From NCBI RefSeq assembly GCF_026151395.1, contig NZ_JAMQPV010000006.1, forward strand, positions 1-8,430: a DNA stretch of 8,430 nucleotides, read 5' to 3'. Of this stretch, positions 1 through 5,868 are shown in pieces. The notes beneath the pieces were generated by a model. That model did not search any database. It was not told where the DNA came from and worked only from the letters and a program-made list of their open reading frames with translations. Within the stretch, counting starts at the first letter, position 1; the number at the start of each line of letters is the position of its first letter. The position numbers were made by a program, and so were the translations under genes. The stretch comes from Leptospira limi. Its GTDB lineage: Bacteria; Spirochaetota; Leptospiria; Leptospirales; Leptospiraceae.

Positions 1-87
1 ATTCACAAGTACGTAACTTTACCCGCTACATTAAGGTCTTACAATTATGTCACAGGTCGAAAAATCTTTGTCAAATATAGAAATTAA
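1..87 (+). CDS. Possible 3' end of a gene cut by the left edge
   Basis: Frame 1 is open from the first base to a TAA at 85-87, giving 28 residues that end in IFVKYRN. The residue mix (alternating hydrophobic and basic or aromatic residues near the end) looks like a real protein C-terminus. However, 28 open codons can occur by chance, and frame 3 is also open for 25 codons. I do not recognise the product. The DUF1554 gene begins 51 bases after the stop on the same strand, so the two could be cotranscribed. Confidence 0.33.
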   Translation: MHKYVTLPATLRSYNYVTGRKIFVKYRN

Positions 88-119
88 ACTCGAATTTTGC
101 ACTTGCACACATGGGTAGA

Positions 120-138
120 GAGTGTCAAATTGACACTC
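120..138. promoter_or_regulatory. Perfect 9-bp inverted repeat abutting the start codon at 139
   Basis: Bases 120-128 (GAGTGTCAA) and 130-138 (TTGACACTC) are exact reverse complements around a single A at 129. The repeat ends on the base before the ATG at 139, where the ribosome binding site should lie, and no good Shine-Dalgarno sequence is visible. A 19-bp near-perfect dyad is typical of a dimeric regulator's operator. With a one-base loop it would make a poor RNA hairpin unless a few pairs open. No convincing -35/-10 pair could be placed upstream, so how it would act is unknown. Confidence 0.45.
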
Positions 139-801
139 ATGAAATTCAATAATCGACTTATATTAGTTTTCTTGCTTAGCTTTTTAACGTTAGGTGCATG
201 CAAAAAGTCAGACAACGGAAACGATGATACTATATTGGCACTGCTAATAGCACAATCGCAAACGGCAGTTCCTTGTTCAACAAGGTGTCATATGTTTTTA
301 AGTTCTGCCGTATTAGGAAGTTTGGTGGGCGTTGGTGGAATTACAGGAGCAGACGCCTTATGCAATGGCGATACAAGTAGAGTGCGCGGAAAAACATACA
401 AAGCCATGGTTGCAGTACCTGGAGTAAGAGAAGTTTTAGGTAATCCGACTGGAACACTTACATATACGGATTGGGTATTAAAGGCAAATACTTTTTATTC
501 GAACAGCACAGATACTTCGAATACAACAGGTTCAACCACTACTTCGAATCGAATTTTTCGTGATTCCAATACCACCATGCAAATGAATTTTGCCCTAGGA
601 ACTAACGGAACACGTTTCTGGACAGGAATGACCATCACAGGGGGAAACCTCGCCAATGATGTAAATTGTAGTAACTGGACAAGTCTGAACGGAGGAGTTA
701 ATGGAGTAACAGGTGTAGTAGGAGCAAGCACTACGACACTTGTAGAAACGACAACAGATGCTTGTAACATTTCGAAAAGAGTAGTATGCGTAGAGCAATA
801 A
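139..801 (+). CDS. DUF1554 family lipoprotein
   Basis: This is a 220-residue secreted lipoprotein of unknown function. Residues 1-20 form a signal peptide (basic start, hydrophobic core) ending in the lipobox LGAC, so Cys21 would be lipidated. The mature part matches what I know of DUF1554 in Leptospira: an early GADALCNGD segment (residues 71-79), a central DWVLKANT, FWTGM at 160-164, CSNWTS from Cys177 and a C-terminal CVEQ. Six cysteines remain after the lipid anchor (46, 50, 75, 177, 209, 217). The fold is probably C-type-lectin-like (inference), which suits a surface-exposed binding protein. The frame stays open upstream to a TTG at 97, but only the ATG at 139 puts the signal peptide at the N-terminus. 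A terminator follows 31 bases after the stop, so the gene ends its transcript. It is the only confident plus-strand gene here. Confidence 0.88.
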   Translation: MKFNNRLILVFLLSFLTLGACKKSDNGNDDTILALLIAQSQTAVPCSTRCHMFLSSAVLGSLVGVGGITGADALCNGDTSRVRGKTYKAMVAVPGVREVLGNPTGTLTYTDWVLKANTFYSNSTDTSNTTGSTTTSNRIFRDSNTTMQMNFALGTNGTRFWTGMTITGGNLANDVNCSNWTSLNGGVNGVTGVVGASTTTLVETTTDACNISKRVVCVEQ

Positions 802-832
802 ATATTTTGACTATTTAATCAATTCCTTTCGC

Positions 833-877
833 AGAAGAGAACTTATTTTTCCCTAATAAATAATTAAGTTCTCTTCT
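833..877 (+). terminator. Hairpin terminator after the DUF1554 gene
   Basis: Bases 833-845 (AGAAGAGAACTTA) and 865-877 (TAAGTTCTCTTCT) form a perfect 13-bp stem with a 19-base AT-rich loop, 31 bases past the stop codon. The trailing T-tract on the plus strand is weak (TATATCTATTTG). On the minus strand the stem is followed by TGCGAAAGG, which has no T-tract. It therefore fits the plus-strand gene better than the converging minus-strand genes. Confidence 0.6.
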
Positions 878-1280
878 TATATCTATTTGACTTAATCGAA
901 AATCCCATCACCTTACTCGAGAGCGATTAAAAAGATTTGAAATACAATTACAATTATAGTAAACTTGTTGGCTCTTAAAGAAAATTAAAACTACTAAGTA
1001 AACGTTCGTAAAATCATTTACAGGATGTAAGAATCTGACTTCCCTTACTAGTTACGTGAAGTAGAAATTAAAATTCAAAAGATAGTATTACAAAAATTAC
1101 GAAATTAATAATTATTATGTATAATTATATTTAATGCTAAATAACGAAAACGCTTGAAGATCTACAAGCTAATCCTATTTCGATAGCACAAAAAAATCCA
1201 GATATTTGCGTTTGTTTACATAATATAAGTATTTCGAGATTCTCACAAACATGAAACAACATCGAATTCAATATTTACAT
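878..1280. other. AT-rich intergenic region without a supported gene
   Basis: About 400 bases between two converging transcription units. Neither strand has a frame with a plausible start, ribosome site and protein-like composition. A very AT-rich patch with ATAATTAT motifs lies near 1105-1135. On the minus strand, which leaves the lipoprotein gene at 1281, there is a T-run near 1190-1196, but only a 4-bp stem (GAGA/TCTC, near 1240) precedes it. I therefore cannot call a terminator for the long minus-strand cluster. Confidence 0.6.
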
Positions 1281-2030
1281 TCAATCTAATTCATACAAAC
1301 ATTCTGCCGGGTATGCATCAATTATCGAAGTTTGCATCACATGATCTCCTTGGATTAAAAAATAGACTCGGAATCGAATCCAATCTAAATCTTCCAATCC
1401 TTTCGCTTTTCCTAAATAATATTTGATATCATATTGTGCTTGAATTGAATAACTATTGCTCTTTGGATCCAATACCCTATCTTCTACAGAATATGGTTTT
1501 ATTTCGACTTTCTTTATTTCATTGAAAAATAATCGTCCAAAATTGCAAAAGGAGTTTTTTTCATCAAGATTTTGTCTTATGTAATCATAAATTCTTTCCA
1601 GATCTTCCTGTGAAGTATAGTCAACACCTCGATCATACTCACTGTAATCTATACCAATTTTTTTAGCAGCAACAGCAAGGAATGGTCTATATAATGAATA
1701 CGCAAATACCGCTCTCCCTTTTTCGGGTTCCGGATTTTGAAAAGCATCAAATAGAGACTTTGCTCTTGTTGAAACAAACCGTTTGGCAAATTCCCTCGGA
1801 TCAATTCGATTCTTAAAAAATTTAAGGTTTAGATTCTCATCTGGTTTAAAGTATATAAAATTGTAATCTATACTCTCTCTATCTTGCCTTTGCTCTTCGA
1901 TCCATTTGGTCCCATAGAGCCCAATAGAAGGATCATATGCATCAGTTTTCGGAGCGCAGGCAACGTATGAAAATAAGAAGACAATCGCTAATTTCGAAAA
2001 GTGTTTAAAAAAGTAATTACCAATACTCAA
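1281..2030 (-). CDS. Lipoprotein, paralogue of the gene at 2017-2778
   Basis: This 249-residue predicted lipoprotein has no function I recognise. The signal peptide ends in SYVAC, with Cys25 as the lipidation site. It is a diverged copy of the protein encoded just upstream. Shared landmarks in the same order are DPSIGLYG-W (33-43) against NPDIGIFG-W, DPRE (77-80), KKIGI (123-127), TSQE (139-142) and SFC (160-162). The start is a TTG at 2028-2030. It is supported by GGAAG six bases upstream, inside the end of the upstream gene. The 14-base overlap suggests translational coupling. It is the last gene of the minus-strand run. By position it could be a spare immunity-type lipoprotein of the locus (inference); nothing in the sequence shows a partner. 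Confidence 0.82.
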   Translation of the reverse strand: MSIGNYFFKHFSKLAIVFLFSYVACAPKTDAYDPSIGLYGTKWIEEQRQDRESIDYNFIYFKPDENLNLKFFKNRIDPREFAKRFVSTRAKSLFDAFQNPEPEKGRAVFAYSLYRPFLAVAAKKIGIDYSEYDRGVDYTSQEDLERIYDYIRQNLDEKNSFCNFGRLFFNEIKKVEIKPYSVEDRVLDPKSNSYSIQAQYDIKYYLGKAKGLEDLDWIRFRVYFLIQGDHVMQTSIIDAYPAECLYELD

Positions 2031-2778
2031 AATCTTCTTCCGGTGGGCGTAAACTTCGGATATGACTCCAACCTTGGTGATTTTTGAAATCTTCTATACC
2101 AAAAAAAGTTTCGTTTTCACCTTTCCCATATACTCTCAACTCCACATCAAAGCTATGCCATCCTTCTAAGCCATCTTGATTTAGAATGCCTCTAGGAAAG
2201 AATATCGAATAAGTTAATTCGTATTTTTGAAATGGTTTTTTTTCATTTAATTCTCTTAGCTTAACTTCACTTACACTAATCCCTAGATATGGAAATTTTT
2301 TTTCAAATAAGTAATGAAGATCACAAAAGGATTTGTTGGACCTCAAGGTATCATGAATGTATTTTTTTGCTTTTTCAAATTGTTCCTGACTTGTAAGTTT
2401 TTCATCGTTATGAATCCCAATCTCCTTTTTCGCTTCCTCCGTAAATCGCCAACCCAAATGCTTTTCGATAAAGTCGTAGTCTTTTTCCTCTAGAGCCTTT
2501 CGCAGTTGAATGACAAATGGTAGAACTTTTGATTTCGCAATTTCACGAGGATCAAGTTTCGATTTGAGTAGAATATCATCAATTGCAGGGCTATCCAATC
2601 TGTAATACCTAATCCCTGGAGCCCATTCATCTGGACTGGGTGCATCCAACCAATCCGATCCAAAAATGCCAATGTCCGGGTTTGCTGTATCCAAAATAGA
2701 TTTTGGTTTACATCCAACTAGTCCAATCAGTACAACAAACGCCAGAAAATAAATTCTATTTAGTAACTGAATACTCAT
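2017..2778 (-). CDS. Lipoprotein, paralogue of the gene at 1281-2030
   Basis: This is a 253-residue predicted lipoprotein with lipobox GLVGC (Cys23) and no recognised function. It has the same conserved landmarks as its downstream neighbour: NPDIGIFG-W (33-43), DPRE (76-79), KKEIGI (117-122), TSQE (129-132) and SFC (150-152). The tandem pair therefore came from a duplication, now strongly diverged. The frame is open upstream to a TTG at 2799. The ATG at 2778 is preferred because it places the signal peptide correctly and makes both paralogues begin MSI. GGTGG lies just upstream. A 157-base gap separates it from the preceding gene, enough for its own promoter (see 2881-2909). Confidence 0.82.
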   Translation of the reverse strand: MSIQLLNRIYFLAFVVLIGLVGCKPKSILDTANPDIGIFGSDWLDAPSPDEWAPGIRYYRLDSPAIDDILLKSKLDPREIAKSKVLPFVIQLRKALEEKDYDFIEKHLGWRFTEEAKKEIGIHNDEKLTSQEQFEKAKKYIHDTLRSNKSFCDLHYLFEKKFPYLGISVSEVKLRELNEKKPFQKYELTYSIFFPRGILNQDGLEGWHSFDVELRVYGKGENETFFGIEDFKNHQGWSHIRSLRPPEEDFEYW

Positions 2779-2905
2779 GGTGCCACCGTGTCTTACCAAG
2801 GCTAAGTTGATGATTCCGCAGATTTCGGCTTTCTACCATACATACAGCACTTCCATCAATAATATTTTTAGCACATTCTACATATAAAGTTTTGCTTAAG
2901 CAAGT
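2756..2905 (-). pseudogene. Possible remnant of a coding sequence ahead of the lipoprotein pair
   Basis: A 49-codon frame without a usable start lies between a TGA at 2908-2906 and a TAG at 2758-2756. It runs 23 bases past the start of the lipoprotein gene at 2778. It contains YVECAKNIIDGSAVCMVES and ends in WHHEYSVTK, which reads more like protein than noise. The two other coupled modules in the locus also have a coding end overlapping a lipoprotein start, so this may be the last scrap of a third module. No family is recognised and chance is a real alternative. Confidence 0.22.
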
Positions 2906-2909
2906 TCAA
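2881..2909 (-). promoter_or_regulatory. Possible sigma-70-type promoter with a palindrome in its spacer
   Basis: Read on the minus strand, TTGAAC (2909-2904) is followed after exactly 17 bases by TATATG (2886-2881). Each matches its consensus box at four of six positions. The spacer holds a perfect 12-bp palindrome, TTGCTTAAGCAA (2892-2903), the usual place for a repressor site. It would drive the tandem lipoprotein pair with a 5' leader of about 95 bases. In AT-rich DNA such matches are common, so this is tentative. It also competes with a coding-remnant reading of the same bases. Confidence 0.33.
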
Positions 2910-2935
2910 TTTTCCCAAAACCCATAGAATTCAAT

Positions 2936-3700
2936 CTATATTTTTACAGAAGAAACACATATAATGCCTTTTTCTTGGCTAAAGTCTTCTTCAATTTCGA
3001 TTTTATCTGAAACTCCATAATAAACTTGGTGAAAGAATATATCTTCAGTGTTATCAACTAACCAAAATGAATCGATTCCAATTTTACCAAGTTTTTTAAA
3101 TAGGGAAGTATTTTTAAAAGTCCCAATACTAGAATCTGGAAGTACTTTACGTTTTAAATGATGAGACATTTTTTCACACCAAAGTCCTGCTTCTTTGTAA
3201 GTTCCTTCTCCTAAATAAACAAATTTTGTATCATTTAGATTTGATGAAAAATATTCTAAGAGTCTATTGCTAAAGATTGAAAAGTAAAAAGGAATTGTCT
3301 CTTTATTTTGAACACAAAAACCATATCCTACTGGAATCGTATTTTTAAAAATATAAGTTTCTTTTGTCTGTAATATGTAACCCAAATGATAATCTAGACG
3401 TCCTTCTCTACTTGACGATAAAATAGTATACCTTTCAAGATTAGCCATTCTGGTTCTAAGGTCTTTTAATCCACCAAACATATCCGCCCAGAGAATTTCT
3501 TCTATATTTGGTAAACGATATCCATGTCGATTGCATGCAATTTCCGCCAAAATAAAATCTGTACCACCAACTTCTTTTTTTACTTCTAGATCAAATAAAT
3601 TGCATGTGTTAAGAAAGCATAAGAGAATTAAACTATAACCAAGTATTCTCAAGTGACCAATTTTAATTATTTTTCCCTCCAACCATTCATTTTTTTCCAT
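2936..3700 (-). CDS. Lipoprotein with two DUF1566-like modules
   Basis: This protein has 254 residues from the ATG at 3700 and a lipobox LNTC (Cys33). The mature part holds two copies of one module. The first (about 49-131) has AC(56)...GYRLP(60-64)..E, SSS(95-97) and FCV (Cys129). The second (about 168-249) has WC(175)...LP(187-188), FWLVDN(212-217) and ICV (Cys248). Both cysteine pairs are exactly 73 residues apart. The order AC / RLP-E / WSS-like / CV resembles DUF1566 and related lectin-like domains of bacterial surface proteins, but the match is degenerate. The role is unknown, and binding at the cell surface or in the periplasm is a guess. The ATG start overlaps the upstream gene by 34 bases and gives a long acidic N-terminus unusual for a signal peptide. 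An AUU at 3667-3665 behind GGAGGG may be the true start, giving 243 residues; a TTG at 3652 is a third option. Confidence 0.8.
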   Translation of the reverse strand: MEKNEWLEGKIIKIGHLRILGYSLILLCFLNTCNLFDLEVKKEVGGTDFILAEIACNRHGYRLPNIEEILWADMFGGLKDLRTRMANLERYTILSSSREGRLDYHLGYILQTKETYIFKNTIPVGYGFCVQNKETIPFYFSIFSNRLLEYFSSNLNDTKFVYLGEGTYKEAGLWCEKMSHHLKRKVLPDSSIGTFKNTSLFKKLGKIGIDSFWLVDNTEDIFFHQVYYGVSDKIEIEEDFSQEKGIICVSSVKI

Positions 3701-4521
3701 TCATTTGCTTTTTCTCGAATAGCGACTACATCAATTTCACCAGGTGCACGGAGAAAAGCTCCATACACAAAACCAACACTCCCATCGTCTAACCTAACTT
3801 TTGCCCAAGTACCATAGTGCGGAAATATCTCTTCATAGATTTCCGTATCAGCTATAACTTCAATAGGAGTATCTTTTTTTAATTCTGTGGAAATTTCAGA
3901 TTTAATTGAAGGTTCCTTTCTCACTCGAACTTTGTGATCGGCTACAAAATATGAACCTGGAATTCGGTATGGTACTAAGTGACCGCAACCTTTTTCACAT
4001 TGTGCTTTTTCTTTCACAACTTTTACAACTTCCCCTGATGAATCCAAATGAATTATTTCTTGGCAAGGTTTTTGTCTGAAATAGCAGCCAACAGTTTCAA
4101 TTTTGCCATTCTTGAAATCAAATCGTAGTCCATAATCACCAGGATAAGATGGCCTATCAGGCGGCATAACAGGTTCGGTGTTTACGATTCGGTCAATTAA
4201 ACCATTATTAAAGTAAAATTTCTTCTCTCTACCTTCTTCATAAATATTAAGAGATTCTTTAAAAGCAATCGTTGCAGATAACTTGCTTCTTTCTACAACA
4301 GAAGTATTAATTTTGACTTTATATAGTGAAGATTCGAAGTAAAGATTTTCATTCCATGTATCTGGATATATTTTTTGTTTCATTTCTCTAGAAAGCGGAA
4401 CGTGGCTTTCAGCTAGATATCTCATCTCAGGTAAATAAATGGTGTTTTCTTCAGATTTCAATTGTGATTCTACATTTTGTGTACATCCAAACAGAAGAGT
4501 AAACAGGATTAAGTTTCTCAT
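3667..4521 (-). CDS. SH3b-domain lipoprotein, candidate immunity partner of the M15-like module
   Basis: This is a 284-residue predicted lipoprotein with a short signal peptide (MRNLILFTLLFGC, Cys13). The only Met start in the frame is at 4521, with GGAG eight bases upstream and an in-frame stop just before it. The C-terminal part (about 189-258) reads as a bacterial SH3 domain: VRVRKEPS at 198-205, a conserved Trp (239) in TWAKVRLDDGSVGFVYGAFL. SH3b domains often bind peptidoglycan. The N-terminal 180 residues match nothing I know and carry four cysteines (146, 153, 175, 179), possibly two disulfides. Its ATG overlaps the stop of the upstream hydrolase fragment (ATGA, 4521-4518). That coupling, plus a periplasm-facing anchor and a wall-binding domain, fits an immunity protein against a cell-wall hydrolase. 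This is inference only. Confidence 0.83.
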   Translation of the reverse strand: MRNLILFTLLFGCTQNVESQLKSEENTIYLPEMRYLAESHVPLSREMKQKIYPDTWNENLYFESSLYKVKINTSVVERSKLSATIAFKESLNIYEEGREKKFYFNNGLIDRIVNTEPVMPPDRPSYPGDYGLRFDFKNGKIETVGCYFRQKPCQEIIHLDSSGEVVKVVKEKAQCEKGCGHLVPYRIPGSYFVADHKVRVRKEPSIKSEISTELKKDTPIEVIADTEIYEEIFPHYGTWAKVRLDDGSVGFVYGAFLRAPGEIDVVAIREKANEWKKMNGWREK

Positions 4522-4910
4522 TTGTTAATCTCCGTAACATGTAGGTGATGTCTATGATTCCACATTTGTTTTACATTGTCATCATTTAATGTAAAGGGTG
4601 GATCATGCTTTAGGGCCATTTCTCTCATCATTTTAGAAAACTGTGTTCTTTGTTCTGGGTTAAGACCGTCCCAGTCATTGGTGAGAATCCAATTTTTTTC
4701 ATCGACAGCTGTAAAGAAATTCGGTATTTTATTACCATTTTGATCCACTAAATAGTAAGGATTATATGAAAATTTATTAGAAGCCTCAGTTGATACACGA
4801 TCTAGGAATTTGTCAAGTGGTGGTTTAGGCTGAGGTACTTCTCCGTCCTTAAAATCACCATTATATTTGATTATGCTAGTTTTTCCATTTTGATCTTTCA
4901 CATAACTCAC
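4518..4910 (-). CDS. C-terminal part of an M15/LAS-like peptidase, 5' end broken
   Basis: The only in-frame start is a GTG at 4910 (130 residues), but the frame continues open upstream to 4964 with clearly coding sequence, so GTG is unlikely to be the original start. The extra 18 residues include SSHKGGYSFD, which fits SxHxxGxxxD, the zinc-binding motif of D-Ala-D-Ala and L-Ala-D-Glu peptidases (M15, M74; LAS fold). The other zinc motif, HxH, sits near the C-terminus in HRHHLHV. A peptidoglycan or peptide substrate follows from the family. If translated from the GTG, the product lacks the first zinc ligands and should be inactive. GGAGG at 4928-4924 is 13 bases from the GTG, too far for a good ribosome site, and encodes the Gly-Gly of the motif. 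The stop overlaps the SH3b lipoprotein start by ATGA. Confidence 0.6.
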   Translation of the reverse strand: MSYVKDQNGKTSIIKYNGDFKDGEVPQPKPPLDKFLDRVSTEASNKFSYNPYYLVDQNGNKIPNFFTAVDEKNWILTNDWDGLNPEQRTQFSKMMREMALKHDPPFTLNDDNVKQMWNHRHHLHVTEINK

Positions 4911-4957
4911 ATCAAACGAATATCCTCCTTTGTGGCTACTTCCATCTCCACGAAGAA

Positions 4958-5098
4958 CTAAAGATTACCCAAAAGAAGTTCAATCTGTTTCTTCTCCAGA
5001 TCATCATCTGAAATATTCTTTTACTTCTGCTATCGTTTTGTTTTTTAGCCTATCTATCATTTGATTTAAAGATTAATCGGATTATAAATTGGGTTTAG
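4958..5098 (-). pseudogene. Frameshifted 5' portion of the M15-like module
   Basis: Coding sequence continues upstream of 4964 but changes frame. ATG at 5060 opens MIDRLKNKTIAEVKEYF and stops at a TGA (5006-5004). Another frame carries SDDDLEKKQIELLLGNL and stops at a TAG (4960-4958). The third frame then gives LVLRGDG and the zinc motif. Removing one base of the AAAA run at 5019-5022 and adding one T at the TTT run at 4960-4962 (minus-strand bases) joins all three into one smooth frame. Before 5060, LNPIYNPINL in yet another frame may belong too, starting directly after the preceding lipoprotein stop. There is no Shine-Dalgarno before 5060. This is either a decayed or displaced module or sequencing error at homopolymers. 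Confidence 0.6.
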
Positions 5099-5100
5099 TT

Positions 5101-5868
5101 TTACTTCCCAGCCTTAACCTGTGACGCCAAACCATCTGTCAAAAGATCCAATTCTTCTATAGAAAATCCACGCAACTGTTCATCTTTTAATCCAATCTTT
5201 GGATCTTTGACTGCCACCTTCAGTGCTTTTTTAACATTTGATAGATACTTTTCAGGAAAAGTATTGTCAGCTTCAATATAACCGAGGAAACTTGCGCCAA
5301 GATCATCTTCGACATTGACGAGTGCTCTGTCCTTAATGGTAACTATTGCCCATGATATGGGAGAACTGCCATAAGCTTGAGATGAATTTTTAAAGTAGAA
5401 TTTACACTTTATTAGAACATCAGAATAATTAGAGCATTTAACATAGTTTATTAACCCTTCTGAATTGCTTCCCGCAGTGTCGAAGCTAGAATACGTTTGA
5501 ATACGATACTTAAATTGTCCTTTGTCCGACCCAACTTCGAAATAAATTGTTGTTGAATTATCGTAACCCATGATTTGACTAGCCTCTATTCCTTTAATAA
5601 AGATAAGAGCATCTTCCTTCCTTCCGAAATAAAAATCGAAATCATCTAATATTCGTTTTGTTTCAATACTCTGCATATTGTCGAAATCCTCTTTCGAATT
5701 CCCAATTATGCTCCCTTCGCTAATTAAAACATCTGCTCTAATTTTAGCATAATTGATTTTTGCTTTTTTTGAGTTCGTTTCTTCTGCATTAGCATTAGGT
5801 AAAGAATCTTCTTTTTTACAGTTGTATAAAAACAAAAAGATTAATGTCATATACAGAATTTGCTTCAT
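5101..5868 (-). CDS. Lipoprotein coupled to the M23 gene, candidate immunity protein
   Basis: This 255-residue predicted lipoprotein matches no family I recognise. The signal peptide is short (MKQILYMTLIFLFLYNC, Cys17), followed by a polar Lys/Glu/Asn-rich linker to about residue 35. A mixed alpha/beta-looking domain then carries two cysteines in VKCSNYSDVLIKCKFYF. Its ATG (5868-5866) overlaps the TGA of the M23 peptidase gene (5867-5865), and AGGA lies eight bases before the ATG, so translation is probably coupled to the M23 gene. A lipid-anchored protein made in step with a long protein that carries a wall-hydrolase tip fits an immunity or regulatory partner acting in the periplasm (inference). 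An alternative is an activator or scaffold of a housekeeping hydrolase. Confidence 0.82.
   Translation of the reverse strand: MKQILYMTLIFLFLYNCKKEDSLPNANAEETNSKKAKINYAKIRADVLISEGSIIGNSKEDFDNMQSIETKRILDDFDFYFGRKEDALIFIKGIEASQIMGYDNSTTIYFEVGSDKGQFKYRIQTYSSFDTAGSNSEGLINYVKCSNYSDVLIKCKFYFKNSSQAYGSSPISWAIVTIKDRALVNVEDDLGASFLGYIEADNTFPEKYLSNVKKALKVAVKDPKIGLKDEQLRGFSIEELDLLTDGLASQVKAGK

Noticed and set aside
97..138. Extended N-terminus of the DUF1554 protein from a TTG at 97
   Set aside because: It would bury the lipoprotein signal peptide behind 14 extra residues; the ATG at 139 gives a standard signal peptide.
111..152. A 13-codon leader-like frame (ATG at 111, TAA at 150-152) overlapping the DUF1554 start
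   Set aside because: It has no ribosome site and no run of regulatory codons; too short to separate from chance.
495..798. Two minus-strand frames opposite the DUF1554 gene
   Set aside because: They lie fully inside a well-supported gene, have composition expected from its antisense and show no motif.
1105..1135. ATAATTAT-rich patch as a possible origin or regulatory element
   Set aside because: Simple AT-rich sequence without iterons, DnaA boxes or a clear dyad.
2490..2717. Second minus-strand frame inside the lipoprotein gene
   Set aside because: Alternative-frame shadow of 2017-2778; no ribosome site or domain.
4910..4928. GGAGG (4928-4924) plus GTG (4910) as a genuine gene start
   Set aside because: Spacing of 13 bases is too long, and the GGAGG is part of the Gly codons of the zinc motif in a frame that continues upstream.
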